DNA of 64,000 bases, taken from the NCBI GenBank assembly GCA_038960095.1, contig CP152425.1, positions 620,001 through 684,000 on the forward strand. Direction: 5' to 3'. A program made the translations under genes and the position numbers. Below, one piece after another: positions 34,933 through 48,483 of the stretch. The notes below the pieces were generated by a model. The model saw only the letters and a program-made list of their open reading frames with translations. It was not told where the DNA came from and did not search any database. Positions within the stretch are counted from its first letter, which is position 1. The number at the start of each line of letters is the position of its first letter. This DNA comes from Symbiodolus clandestinus. GTDB taxonomy: Bacteria > Pseudomonadota > Gammaproteobacteria > Enterobacterales > G038960095.

Positions 34933-35931
34933 ATGCAGGGTTCTGCAACCGAGTTTCTTAAGCCGCGTTTGGTCGATATCGAACAAATCAGCCTAACTCA
35001 TGCTAAAGTAACACTTGAACCGTTGGAGCGAGGTTTTGGCCATACGTTAGGCAATGCGCTACGACGTATTTTACTCTCATCGATGCCGGGATATGCGGTT
35101 ACAGAAGTAGATATTGAAGGAGTCCTGCACGAGTATAGTAGCAAAGAGGGGATCCAAGAAGATATCTTAGAGTTATTACTAAACTTAAAGGAATTAGCGC
35201 TCAAAGCCAGCAGTGATGAGTCGGTTCTATATCTCAAAAAAAGTGGTATTGGTCCAGTAACAGCAGCTGATATTACGCCTAACAGCGAAGTTGAAATTGT
35301 AAATCCGCAACAGATTATTTGCCATCTTACTGATAGTCAGGCTGTATTGAATATGCGCATTAAAGTGAAGCGTGGCCGAGGCTACGTCCCAGCCGCCGTG
35401 CGCTTGCAAGATAAAGGAAAGGAACCATCAGTGGGTTGCCTATTACTTGATGCTTGCTATAGCCCAGTAGTGCGAATTGCTTATACTGTTGAAGCAGCGC
35501 GTGTTGAGCAGCGTACCGATTTAGATAAGCTCATCATTGAGATAGAAACTAATGGTGCGATTGATCCTGAAGAGGCAATCCGGCAAGCGGCTACCATTTT
35601 AGCTGAGCAATTAGAAGCATTCATAGATCTTCGCGATATTCGGCAACCAGAGATTAAAAAAGAGAAGCTTGATTTTGATCCTATGCTTCTAAGAACTGTT
35701 GATGATCTTGAATTAACAGTGCGTTCCGCTAATTGCTTGAAAGCTGAAGCCATTCACCATATTGGCGACTTAGTACAGCGGACAGAAGTGGAGCTACTAA
35801 AAACTCCCAATTTAGGCAAGAAATCACTGACTGAAATTAAAGACGTTTTAGCTTCACGAGGCTTGTCATTAGGAATGCGTTTAGAAAACTGGCCTCCCAG
35901 CAGCATTGCTGATCAAAATCGTGAACGCTAA
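34933..35931 (+). CDS. rpoA: RNA polymerase alpha subunit
   Basis: Scaffold of RNA polymerase and target of activators and UP elements. 332 residues, against 329 in E. coli. The N-terminal dimer domain includes LEPLERGFGHTLGNALRRIL. The C-terminal domain (about 250-320) keeps RSANCLKAEAIHHIGDLVQR, with the arginine that contacts the DNA minor groove, and NLGKKSLTEIKDVLASRGL. Full length with a standard linker. Confidence 0.98.
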   Translation: MQGSATEFLKPRLVDIEQISLTHAKVTLEPLERGFGHTLGNALRRILLSSMPGYAVTEVDIEGVLHEYSSKEGIQEDILELLLNLKELALKASSDESVLYLKKSGIGPVTAADITPNSEVEIVNPQQIICHLTDSQAVLNMRIKVKRGRGYVPAAVRLQDKGKEPSVGCLLLDACYSPVVRIAYTVEAARVEQRTDLDKLIIEIETNGAIDPEEAIRQAATILAEQLEAFIDLRDIRQPEIKKEKLDFDPMLLRTVDDLELTVRSANCLKAEAIHHIGDLVQRTEVELLKTPNLGKKSLTEIKDVLASRGLSLGMRLENWPPSSIADQNRER

Positions 35932-35975
35932 CAGCGAGTGAATATTGACTAACTTAAAGTTAAAGGTACATTCCT

Positions 35976-36362
35976 ATGAACCATCGTAAGAGTGGTCGAC
36001 AGTTAAATCGTACAGGCAGCCATCGGAAAGCATTATTGCGAAATTTGGCTAGTTCTTTACTCGGCCATGAATTTATAAAAACCACCGTTCCAAAAGCAAA
36101 AGAATTGCGTCGGGTGGTAGAACCACTGATAACCTTGGCTAAAAAAGGTGGGCTTGCCAATCGTCGCTTAGCGATTGCATGTCTAGGTAACAAGGAAATA
36201 GTTGTAAAATTATTTGATGTATTGGCTCCACGGTTTTCAGCTCGTTCTGGAGGGTATACGCAAATTTTGAAATGTGGTTTTCGCACCGGAGACAATGCAC
36301 CTATGGCTTACATTGGCTTAATGGACCGTCAGGAAGTAGCGCCAGCCGTTGGTAGCAGCTGA
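35976..36362 (+). CDS. rplQ: 50S ribosomal protein bL17
   Basis: Tunnel-exit protein and last gene of the alpha operon. 128 residues, against 127 in E. coli. MNHRKSGRQLNRTGSHRKAL and the end RTGDNAPMAYIGLMDR are typical. No clear terminator follows; the rrn promoter begins 45 bases after the stop, so readthrough into the rRNA operon is possible. Confidence 0.98.
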   Translation: MNHRKSGRQLNRTGSHRKALLRNLASSLLGHEFIKTTVPKAKELRRVVEPLITLAKKGGLANRRLAIACLGNKEIVVKLFDVLAPRFSARSGGYTQILKCGFRTGDNAPMAYIGLMDRQEVAPAVGSS

Positions 36363-36406
36363 TGTCGATATAACAAAGGCTTTAGTGAATAATTTTTATA
36401 AAAAGC

Positions 36407-36434
36407 TTGTACTATTCACTATAAATACTATAAT
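36407..36434 (+). promoter_or_regulatory. Promoter of the first rrn operon
   Basis: TTGTAC and TATAAT with a 16-base spacer, the short spacing usual at rRNA promoters, followed by GCACCC as discriminator. It lies about 200 bases before the 16S gene. Confidence 0.7.
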
Positions 36435-36529
36435 GCACCCACTTTCTGAGGAAAGTGACTAAAAGTAAAAGAGCAAAAGCCAAATAAAGCGCTTAACCTT
36501 TTATTTTAATGATAGATACTGCTCTTTAA

Positions 36530-36540
36530 AAATTTAGACA
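36530..36540 (+). promoter_or_regulatory. boxA antitermination site of the 16S leader
   Basis: TGCTCTTTAAA closely matches the boxA of E. coli rrn leaders, the binding site of NusB with S10. From here to the end of 16S the two rrn operons read the same. Confidence 0.75.
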
Positions 36541-36609
36541 AACAATCTGTGTGGGCAGTTAGTTGAGGTACTGATTAGTTGGTACCGAAATTGAGAATTA
36601 AAGATTTTA

Positions 36610-38155
<1,546 letters not shown>

Positions 38156-38290
38156 CTATACAGTAAAGGTACCGATTAATTGGTGGCTGAGATTGACTGC
38201 TCACAGAGATTGTTTGTCGTGTTTAGAAGCTAGAAGCTTGTGTTAAATAGTTTTTCTGTTTTCTAGTATTTTGTTTCTGACATCTAATAA

Positions 38291-38366
38291 GTCCCCTTCG
38301 TCTAGAGGCCTAGGACATCGCCCTTTCACGGCGGTAACAGGGGTTCGACTCCCCTAGGGGACGCCA
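38291..38366 (+). tRNA. tRNA-Glu (anticodon TTC)
   Basis: 76 bases in the 16S-23S spacer with encoded CCA end. Acceptor arms GTCCCCT and AGGGGAC pair, the anticodon loop is CTTTCAC, and the T arm has GGTTCGACTCC. Single Glu tRNA in the spacer, as in E. coli rrnC. Confidence 0.98.
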
Positions 38367-38441
38367 TACCAGAGTTCAGAAATCAGAAACCAAACGTCAG
38401 AGGTTGAAAAGTTTTGATTTGTGGTTTTTGATAATCAACCA

Positions 38442-38452
38442 GTTCTTTAACA
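38442..38452 (+). promoter_or_regulatory. boxA of the 23S leader
   Basis: GTTCTTTAACA, a boxA-type site in the spacer 136 bases before the 23S gene. The two rrn operons become identical again from here. Confidence 0.6.
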
Positions 38453-38587
38453 ATTTGGATAGTAGCGACCTAAAGACTTTGAGTTTATGGTTAGGTGTAG
38501 TGTGCGAGGGGCTCAGAGATTTCTATTTTTCTGATAACTAACTACCAACATTCTAACGGTGAGTAATGAAGTTGTTTTGGGTTGTAG

Positions 38588-41497
<2,910 letters not shown>

Positions 41498-41555
41498 TAC
41501 AACCCACAACGACTTCAGAAGAGCTACTATCCAGAGTGGAGCTTGTTTAATTATT

Positions 41556-41674
41556 TGCTTGGTGTTAATAGCGCGATGGTACCACCTGAACCCATCCCGA
41601 ACTCAGAAGTGAAACGTCGCTGCGCCTATGGTAGTTTGGGGTCTCCCCACGTGAGAGTCGGTCGATGCCAAGCA
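41556..41674 (+). rRNA. rrf: 5S ribosomal RNA
   Basis: About 119 bases. Ends pair as TGCTTGG and CCAAGCA. The conserved CCCGAACTCAGAAGTGAAAC is present. A longer stem continues outside the mature ends (TTATT and AATAA), consistent with an RNase E processing site. Confidence 0.97.
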
Positions 41675-41738
41675 AATAATTAAACACGGCTTCACGCGGC
41701 AGGGATTAATTTTTAAAAGGTATGCCGTTTAATTATGT

Positions 41739-41815
41739 GGTGCGGTAGTTCAGTTGGTTAGAATACCGGCCTGTCACGCCGGGGGTCGCGGGTTCGAGTC
41801 CCGTCCGCACCGCCA
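41739..41815 (+). tRNA. tRNA-Asp (anticodon GTC)
   Basis: 77 bases with encoded CCA. Anticodon loop CTGTCAC and T arm GGTTCGAGTCC. It follows the 5S gene, as aspT follows E. coli rrnC. Confidence 0.98.
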
Positions 41816-41833
41816 CTTTTAGGAATCAGATAT

Positions 41834-41901
41834 CAGGATTCAGGGTACAGTGTTTTGTCAATATTTTAGACTGAAGCCTGTTTCCTGAGTCCTGTTTTTT
41901 T
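41834..41901 (+). terminator. Imperfect hairpin with T run between tRNA-Asp and tRNA-Trp
   Basis: CAGGATTCAGGGTACAG (41834-41850) pairs in 14 of 17 positions with CTGTTTCCTGAGTCCTG (41878-41894), and seven T follow immediately, ending at the first base of tRNA-Trp. It looks like an intrinsic terminator or a processing stem. Confidence 0.5.
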
Positions 41902-41977
41902 AGGGGTGTAGCTCAATTGGTAGAGTACCGGTCTCCAAAACCGGGAGTTGGGGGTTCGAGTCCCTCCACCCCTGCCA
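41902..41977 (+). tRNA. tRNA-Trp (anticodon CCA)
   Basis: 76 bases with encoded CCA. Anticodon loop CTCCAAA and T arm GGTTCGAGTCC. Order rrf-tRNAAsp-tRNATrp as in E. coli rrnC-aspT-trpT. Confidence 0.98.
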
Positions 41978-41993
41978 TGTTAAAAATTTGGTC

Positions 41994-43351
41994 TTAGTGA
42001 AGTAAGCGAGATTTTTTACTAAAAAAGATTTTTTTCTTAACTTGATCAGGTTTGTGTTCAGTATAATAGAAAAAAATTATTGAGGCGATAATAAAATAGA
42101 GCAGATGGGTTGCTAAATGTGCTTGAGCTACACCAAGCGTTCCATAACGTGGAATAAAAAAGTAAGAAAATAGCAAAGTTGAAGCTAGCAGCCAAACCAA
42201 GGATAGAATATGGAATCCTAACAGTGCTTTGCTCAAAATTAAGCTGGTAAAAGTTGCGTTAGCAATTTTGAATATATCACCGGTGAGTTGCCAACCATAT
42301 AGTTCATTTAACGCCATAAAATCTTTAGAAAACAGTAATAAAGTCAGCTTTTCTCGAAAAACCCAGGATAAACTGCTGACCAGGATGGCTGCGGGTAAGA
42401 TGAAATGTAGGACGCGTCGTATTGCTTGCTTAATAGCATCTTTTTTCTGTAATTTTGCTAACAGCGGTAGTAGATAAACTGATAAAAATGAAGTAGTGAC
42501 TTGAAAATAAATTTCTGAATATTTATGGATCCCTTGCCATAGTCCAACCGCTGTCCACCCATCGTAGGCTTTTAACCGGTTTCGTAATAAAATAGCTGCT
42601 AGTATATCTGAGCTAGTGGTTAGTAAAGCTATTAAACTAAATTTAAAAAGTGCAATTGCTAATTTAGAATTCCAAGTTAACTTTATTAACCAATGCCATG
42701 GGATAGCGGTATACTGATAAAAAATTATCACTGCTGGAACTAGTGTCCAGGCTGGCATCAGCATCAGGCTGGCATCAGCATCAGGCTGGTTAATACTCCG
42801 CAGTAACCATAATATTGGAAACCTATCCAAAACGCGAATAGCCCTAAACCGGATCCAATGATGATGGATAATGAGTTCCCAACCGCATTTCCCTCGCCCT
42901 TAAAAATAGCTCTTAATAAATTTGATATGGCAAGTGAAAGCTGGACTACACTAGCAGCACGAATTAGCCAAAGATAATTCTTAGGCAGGCAAACTAGTTG
43001 ATTAATAGTATTAGTAAATAGAAAAAAAACAGCTGTTATTATTGCAGAAAATAAAAATACAATAGTTGATGCGGTACCCAGTAGTTGTTGCTGTTGAAAG
43101 GGATCTTTGTGAAATTGAGAAATGTATTTATTAATCCCGTTAAAAATCCCTGCCCCAGATAAATTGTCTAGATATGATGAAAAAAACGACATATTATTAA
43201 ATTTACCAAAATTTTCTAGGCCAAAATTAACGGCTATTAATTTATGCACTAGAATTCTTAAACTAATTTTAATGCTCGTAGAAGCTGCGGTCCAACTGAA
43301 TATTTTAACTAATAGTTTATTATCAGTTGTTTTTTTCATCCTTTTACTCAC
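41994..43351 (-). pseudogene. wzxE: WzxE-like polysaccharide flippase, frameshifted
   Basis: Two overlapping reading frames together cover a multi-helix flippase of the MATE/MviN-like superfamily, closest to WzxE, which flips enterobacterial common antigen lipid III. The N-terminal half carries IFSWTAASTSIKISLRIL and GAGIFNGINKYISQFH. The C-terminal half carries SVYLLPLLAKLQKKD, LYGWQLTGDIFKIANATF and GTLGVAQAHLATHLLYF. The frame changes at a 17-bp tandem duplication (42750-42783). Removing one copy would restore SLMLMPAWTLVPAVIIF across the join. About 415 residues would result, the E. coli length. No other rff or wec gene is nearby. It is inactive unless the repeat slips back. Confidence 0.82.
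42750..42783. repeat. 17-bp tandem duplication that breaks wzxE
   Basis: GGCTGGCATCAGCATCA occurs twice in a row (42750-42766 and 42767-42783), followed by GGCTGG. Seventeen is not a multiple of three, so the duplication shifts the frame. Confidence 0.9.
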
Positions 43352-43791
43352 TAATTATTGGAGAATTTTTACTACTCTTGCATTGAGTTTAGCAGAGAAT
43401 TTTTGATATTAAACATAACCTTGTTACCTTTTTTATACAGTCAGAAAAGAAATTTTAAGCTACTTTTAGTATCCAGTTTTTTTCAAACTCTGAATGTGAC
43501 AAATATCTTAGCGCTATGTGTCTCTTTTGCTGGTCGTAGGGCTCTGTGATATATTCAAAAAGGTAATAAACGCAATATTTTATGGATTGAATAAAGAACA
43601 ATTATCGGTAGATTTCGGAGTTTTAGCCCAACCAGAATGAGTGTCTGAAATGCTTAAAATGAGCCAATAATGCTAACAGTTGACGGAAGGCCAACGCTAC
43701 CAGCTATAAGCTTATTACTTAAATCTAGTGCTTCTGTGTGTCGTAGCTCCTGGAGAACTAATCACCATTTTACAGAGAAAATTACCAAAAA
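43352..43791. other. AT-rich gap without a supported gene
   Basis: About 440 bases between wzxE and rimJ. Short frames on the plus strand encode low-complexity peptides without recognisable features. It presumably contains the wzxE promoter and decayed sequence. Confidence 0.4.
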
Positions 43792-44378
43792 ATGGATAGG
43801 ACATGTGTGATGCCAGATCTAACCCTCTCAAACGTTGAACTGCAAACCAAACGGCTTTTACTGCGGCTATCTGGCCTAGAATATGCGGCTGTTCTGCTGC
43901 AGTATTACCATGCTAATAGTGATCATCTTAAACCCTGGGAGCCCCTACGTCCTGACAATTTCTATACTCCGAAAAAACTGACGCAAAGCTTGATCGATAG
44001 AGTACAGCAAATGGAAGCGGGTAATGCAATATGCTGGCTATTGCTTTGTCGAAAAAGTGGCGAACTAAAGGGAGAGTGTAATTTTACCAATATTATTCGT
44101 GGTTCCTTTCAGGCTTGTTATCTTGGCTTTTCCATTGCCCAGGGAGGTCAAGGTAAAGGGCTAATGCATGAAGCGCTTTCCACGCAATAGCCTTTGTGTT
44201 TATTACTTATGGTTTGCAGCGCATCATGGCTAATTATCATCCGCAAAACTAGCGTTGCGGCAAATCACTTGCTCGCCTAGGCATCGAAATCGAGGGTAAG
44301 GCTCGTTCTTACCTCAAGGTCAATCGCCACTGGGAAGATCATATTTTGACCTCACTGATCCACAAAAAGAGTAGCTAG
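43792..44378 (+). pseudogene. rimJ: RimJ-like N-acetyltransferase, broken
   Basis: The first 130 codons match RimJ, the GNAT enzyme that acetylates the N-terminus of ribosomal protein S5: ELQTKRLLLRLSG, DHLKPWEPLRPD, NFTNIIRGSFQACYLGFSI and the acetyl-CoA loop QGGQGKGLMHEAL. A frameshift near 44185 ends the frame early. RimJ C-terminal sequence continues in other frames (LARLGIEIEGKARSYL and NRHWEDHIL), up to a stop at 44378. The true start is probably ATG 43810. Its tail overlaps the convergent ispB end by 27 bases. At least two lesions, so it is not functional. Confidence 0.85.
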
Positions 44379-45392
44379 CCAACCAAGAGATTTATTGCTA
44401 TGGATTGATTGGGACTTTAAAGCATATAGCGGTTGTAGGACAGCGTTAGCAATGGCCACTAAAGTTTGTCGTTCAGGCGTCATGGGTAGTGCCTTTAGCG
44501 AGGTAATAGCTTGAGAAATCGCGGTTTCAGCCAGTTTCTGGACATAATCTAACGATCCATAATGCTGCATTGCTAACAAAATAGTGTCGAAATAGGTATA
44601 GCCTCTACCATTGAGGATGGCTTCACGAATTGAGGCAGATTGAGTGGATGGAGCATTTTGAAGTAGGTGTAACAAAGGTAAAGTGATCTTTCCTTCCTGG
44701 AGATCATCCCCGATGTTTTTACCTAACTTTTCTGCTGTTGCCTGATAGTCGAGTAGATCATCGACTAGCTGGTAAGCTCGGCCTAGTTGTTCACCATAGG
44801 TTTGCAATGCTTGTTGCATGGGTTCGGGAATGCTCATCAATAGCGCTGCACTTTGGGTAGCCGCTGTAAACAGAGGGACGGTTTTGTGGTCGATAATTTG
44901 TAAATAGTCCGCTTCGGTTTGTTGTGGATTATAGCAGTGGGTGAGCTGTAGTAGCTCACCTTGAGCAATTTTATGGGTAGTCTCTGCCATCAATTGAAGC
45001 AAGGGTAGTGATTGTAGCTCCATCATTAATTGAAAAGCACGGGTGTAGATGAAGTCACCGACTAAAATGCTAGCCGTGTTACCGAACAGTCGATGGGCTG
45101 TCTCTTTGCCTCGGCGTTTTTCCGAACCATCCACGACATCGTCGTGAAGCAGTGTTGCCGTATGGATCAGTTCAATCCAGGTAGCGATGCTGACTGCCGC
45201 TGGTTGCGGGCACTGTAACATCTTAGCAGTAGATAGCGCAATCAAAGGTCGTAATCGTTTGCCGCCACTATGTAGGATATGTTGACTGATTTGATTAACT
45301 AACGGTACTGATGAGAGCAGTTGAGTACGGATCAGGGTATCAATGGCTGCCAAATCGGATTGCGATTGCTGATAGATTGCCTGTAATCCCAT
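44352..45392 (-). CDS. ispB: Long-chain polyprenyl diphosphate synthase
   Basis: Builds the octaprenyl-type diphosphate used for the ubiquinone tail. 346 residues from ATG 45392 (MGLQAIYQQSQSDLAAID), slightly longer than E. coli IspB (323). The two Asp-rich Mg2+ sites are LLHDDVVDGSEKRRG and YQLVDDLLDY, and SGGKRLRPLIAL lies near the N-terminus. An in-frame ATG 15 bases upstream is possible. It stands alone here, without the usual rplU-rpmA neighbours. It works with UbiA (3.6 kb). Confidence 0.94.
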   Translation of the reverse strand: MGLQAIYQQSQSDLAAIDTLIRTQLLSSVPLVNQISQHILHSGGKRLRPLIALSTAKMLQCPQPAAVSIATWIELIHTATLLHDDVVDGSEKRRGKETAHRLFGNTASILVGDFIYTRAFQLMMELQSLPLLQLMAETTHKIAQGELLQLTHCYNPQQTEADYLQIIDHKTVPLFTAATQSAALLMSIPEPMQQALQTYGEQLGRAYQLVDDLLDYQATAEKLGKNIGDDLQEGKITLPLLHLLQNAPSTQSASIREAILNGRGYTYFDTILLAMQHYGSLDYVQKLAETAISQAITSLKALPMTPERQTLVAIANAVLQPLYALKSQSIHSNKSLGWLATLFVDQ

Positions 45393-45553
45393 GCTTAAGC
45401 ACCACATTCGTTAGCTATTTCCAAGTTACCCCTGAATATTTCGCTCATTGATCGCTCGCTACTCCTCTATTTTAATTCATAGACCGGATTGTTCATAGTC
45501 GCGATGGATCATAGGTGACTTTAACTGAACAATTCAAGGTCTCGGGATATTCT

Positions 45554-46504
45554 TTAGAAGGTTCTCAGTGAGTAACCTTGCTCACCCAGTTGGATATCAG
45601 CTTGCAGTGCGGGTAAAAGCTGTTCGAAAGCCTGTTGTTCGTCTGGAGTGAATGGAGTGATAGGCAGTCGCTGTGCAATGCCTTCTGGCCCAAGGCACAG
45701 CGGCTGCGCTAAAAATCGGCAGTCAGGGTGTTCACTCGCTACATAGGCAGTAATTTCAATGGAGGGCGCTCCTTGTAAGGCTTGGATTAGCGACAGGGTA
45801 AATTGTACACCGGCATAAGCCATGGCTAGGGTCGCTGAGCCATGGCCTGCTTTGGCATTGACGACTTCCGTACCTGCTTGTTGAATGCGTTGGGTGATTT
45901 GAGTGCTCTGTAACGGTGTTAACCGTAGAGGATTGCGCTGTGAAAACAGGGGCAGCAAGGTTTCCGCAGAGTGGCCACCTATGACCGGGGGTGGAAGAAT
46001 AGCTTGTGGTTCGGTATCAATAAATTCAGCGATAAAAGCAGCAGCGCGGATCTGATCTAAAGTGGTGATTCCAAATAGTTTTCGCCAATTATAGACCCCC
46101 GCTTTAGCCAACAAAGTGGCTGCCAGGGGTACTAAGCTATTTAGCGGATTAGTAATAATACCTAGGCAAGCCTCAGGAGCTACTAACACTATCTTTTGAA
46201 TCAAGGAGTCGATAATAGCCGCATTAGCGGTAAATAGATCTTTGCGCTGCATGCCAGGCTTTCTCGGTAAGCCTGCAGCAATCAATACAATATCAGCTCC
46301 TTGCAGTGCTGGCGTCGGATCAGGGCCAGCATAACCAGTAACGCTTACAGCAGTTGGAATATGGCTTAGATCAACAGCAATGCCTGGAGTAACGGGTGCA
46401 ATATCATAAAGAGCTAAAACGGATTTGGTTGGTAACTGAATTTTCAGCAGTAGTGCTAGGGCTTGACCAATGCCGCCGGCAGCACCGAGTAGAGCAACTT
46501 TCAT
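45554..46504 (-). CDS. mdh: NAD-dependent malate dehydrogenase
   Basis: TCA-cycle enzyme oxidising malate to oxaloacetate. 316 residues, against 312 in E. coli. NAD-binding MKVALLGAAGGIGQALALLL, substrate arginines in LPRKPGMQR (Arg81, Arg87), TLDQIRAAAF, and the catalytic His178 in IGGHSAETLLP. Some normally conserved positions have drifted (LNSLVPLAA in place of VNTTVAIAA), but all catalytic residues remain. About 220 bases lie upstream before epmB ends, including a Fur-like half-site. Confidence 0.96.
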   Translation of the reverse strand: MKVALLGAAGGIGQALALLLKIQLPTKSVLALYDIAPVTPGIAVDLSHIPTAVSVTGYAGPDPTPALQGADIVLIAAGLPRKPGMQRKDLFTANAAIIDSLIQKIVLVAPEACLGIITNPLNSLVPLAATLLAKAGVYNWRKLFGITTLDQIRAAAFIAEFIDTEPQAILPPPVIGGHSAETLLPLFSQRNPLRLTPLQSTQITQRIQQAGTEVVNAKAGHGSATLAMAYAGVQFTLSLIQALQGAPSIEITAYVASEHPDCRFLAQPLCLGPEGIAQRLPITPFTPDEQQAFEQLLPALQADIQLGEQGYSLRTF

Positions 46505-46714
46505 ACCTCTTTCTCCTAATTACGAAGTCCCTTTGATTTCAAATTTGAGTAGGCGTAAACGATTAAGAGTTTTTAGTACCCACTCAGCGCTGCCATGCTA
46601 CCTAAAGGGAACTTAGGGCTTATAGCACAGAATAGCTCTCGAATCGAGGGTTGTTAATTAACGAAGTGAAGTGGGCTGTTTCGTCCAATGGCTAACCAAA
46701 ATAGCATTGTCACA

Positions 46715-46724
46715 AATCATTATC
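46715..46724. promoter_or_regulatory. Fur-box-like half-site upstream of mdh
   Basis: AATCATTATC matches the right half of the 19-bp Fur consensus in all ten positions, and CATTG follows it. It overlaps the epmB stop and lies about 210 bases upstream of mdh. The left half matches poorly, so this may be chance. Confidence 0.25.
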
Positions 46725-47751
46725 ATTGTGTATGATGCTGATTTTGCGGTGGTAGTAACGGGGTTTTACTCAAGGCACCGCCAACTTCTCGCACTAGGCG
46801 TGGGACTAAGTAGCCGGAAGTGCTCTGCAGTAGACCTTGCCATAACTGGAGCGCGGTGACATCATCAACTAAGAAGTGAGCTGCTCCCTGTACGGGATCG
46901 AGTTGATGGAGGTAGTAGGGTAGTATTCCAGCCTTAAACAGCGCCTGGCTCAAATCTAACAAGGCATGGACACTATCGTTGATCCCACGGAGCAGAACCG
47001 CTTGGTTGAGTAGAGTAACGCCGGCCATCCGCAGTTGCGCCAACCGAGCGGTCATTTCCTGATTAATCTCCTGCGCATGGTTGATATGGGTTACCATGAT
47101 GGCCTGTAACCGTGAGGACGCTAAACGTGCTACCAATTTCTGAGTAATACGTGCGGGGATGACTACCGGCAACCGGGTATGAATACGTAGCCGTCGCAGC
47201 TGTGGAATTTGCTCTAACTGCTCAATGAGCCAGGTCAGCTCCTGATCTTTGGCCATTAAAGGATCACCGCCAGACCATATCACCTCATCAATAGCAGGCT
47301 GTTCAGCGATATAAGCGATAGCTTGCCGCCAATGTTGTTTGCTGCCTGGATGTTGTTGATAGGGGAAGTGTCGGCGAAAACAGTAGCGACAGTGGACAGC
47401 ACATCCTCCTTTGACTAGCATCAATACTCGATTAGCATATTTATGCAAAATACCAGGGACTGCAATGGCTTGTTGCTCCTGAAGAGGATCGGTGGTGAAC
47501 CCTTCCGCCGGTAACTGCTCCAGTGGTGTGACTAACACTTGTCGAAGTAGCGGATCATCGGGATCACCTTTACGCATGCGAGCAATAAATGCGCGTGGTA
47601 CCCGTAAAGGGAAGCTAGCGAGGTTGTGTTGAAGCCAAGGAAATTGCACTGCATCGAGCTGTAATAGTGCAAACAACTCTAGGGGGTCGGTGACTACATC
47701 AGCTAACTGTTGTAGCCACTCTTCTCTCTCTGAGCAACTCTGGGTTATCAT
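46723..47751 (-). CDS. epmB: EF-P lysine 2,3-aminomutase EpmB
   Basis: Radical SAM, PLP-dependent enzyme that makes (R)-beta-lysine, which EpmA attaches to EF-P. 342 residues, as in E. coli. Cluster ligands Cys117, Cys121 and Cys124 in GGCAVHCRYCFRRHFP, then DEVIWSGGDPLMAKD and the PLP-binding lysine expected in the C-terminal part. Divergent from efp with only 36 bases between, the enterobacterial arrangement. epmA is not in the window. Its presence with Lys34 in EF-P implies that the modification pathway is kept. Confidence 0.95.
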   Translation of the reverse strand: MITQSCSEREEWLQQLADVVTDPLELFALLQLDAVQFPWLQHNLASFPLRVPRAFIARMRKGDPDDPLLRQVLVTPLEQLPAEGFTTDPLQEQQAIAVPGILHKYANRVLMLVKGGCAVHCRYCFRRHFPYQQHPGSKQHWRQAIAYIAEQPAIDEVIWSGGDPLMAKDQELTWLIEQLEQIPQLRRLRIHTRLPVVIPARITQKLVARLASSRLQAIMVTHINHAQEINQEMTARLAQLRMAGVTLLNQAVLLRGINDSVHALLDLSQALFKAGILPYYLHQLDPVQGAAHFLVDDVTALQLWQGLLQSTSGYLVPRLVREVGGALSKTPLLPPQNQHHTQ

Positions 47752-47787
47752 AATAGTAATTATTTCATATAACGGACTGTGACGCAG

Positions 47788-48354
47788 ATGCCATTGTACA
47801 ATACTAGCGAATTTCGCTCTGGACTTAAAATTATGCTAGAAGGCGAGCCTTGCAGCATCATCGAGAATGAATTTGTCAAGCCGGGAAAGGGACAGGCTTT
47901 TAGCCGAGTTAAAATCCGTCGCTTACTGAGTGGTCGAGTATTTGATAAAACTTTTAAATCGGGTGAAACCGTTGAAGCGGCCGATGTGATTGATGTCAAC
48001 TTGACCTACCTGTATAGCGATGGCGAGTTTTGGCATTTTATGAATGCGCAAACATTCGAGCAATTGGCTGCCGATAAGCAAGTAGTGGCGGATAGCGCTA
48101 AGTGGTTGGTAGAACAAGCCTCTTGTGTGCTGACTTTATGGAATGGGAGCCCTATCAGTGTCATTCCTCCCAATTTTGTGGAGTTAGCTGTGGTAGATAC
48201 TGATCCTGGACTTAAAGGGGATACGGCAGGTACCGGGGGTAAGCCGGCTACTCTGAGCTCAGGGGCGGTCGTTAGGGTTCCGTTGTTTGTACAGCTTGGC
48301 GAAGTCATCAAGGTGGATACTCGTTCGGGAGAATATGTCTCTCGGGTGCGTTAA
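47788..48354 (+). CDS. efp: Elongation factor P
   Basis: Rescues ribosomes stalled at polyproline stretches. 188 residues from ATG 47788, exactly the E. coli length; a GTG nine bases upstream is in frame but less likely. Lys34 in EFVKPGKGQAFSR is the beta-lysylation site. The three beta-barrel domains are intact and end DTRSGEYVSRVR. Followed by a strong terminator. epmB is divergent. Confidence 0.97.
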   Translation: MPLYNTSEFRSGLKIMLEGEPCSIIENEFVKPGKGQAFSRVKIRRLLSGRVFDKTFKSGETVEAADVIDVNLTYLYSDGEFWHFMNAQTFEQLAADKQVVADSAKWLVEQASCVLTLWNGSPISVIPPNFVELAVVDTDPGLKGDTAGTGGKPATLSSGAVVRVPLFVQLGEVIKVDTRSGEYVSRVR

Positions 48355-48360
48355 ACCCTA

Positions 48361-48390
48361 AACCCCAGAAAGCATTGTGCTGGGGTTTTT
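48361..48390 (+). terminator. Intrinsic terminator of efp
   Basis: AACCCCAG at 48361-48368 pairs with CTGGGGTT at 48380-48387, followed by a run of T. It begins seven bases after the efp stop. Confidence 0.88.
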
Positions 48391-48483
48391 AGTTATTAAC
48401 TATTGATTATCAATCTAGTACTGCAGTCGAACTTAATAATCGAGTGTAATGCCCGGGATGTCATGTGAATGAATGATTAGTTT

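Noticed and set aside
43122..43549. Plus-strand frames across the wzxE start and the gap behind it
   Set aside because: Low-complexity hydrophobic peptides opposite wzxE, without ribosome sites.
46715..46724. Full Fur box controlling mdh
   Set aside because: Only one half of the consensus matches well and it is far from mdh; kept only as a low-confidence half-site.
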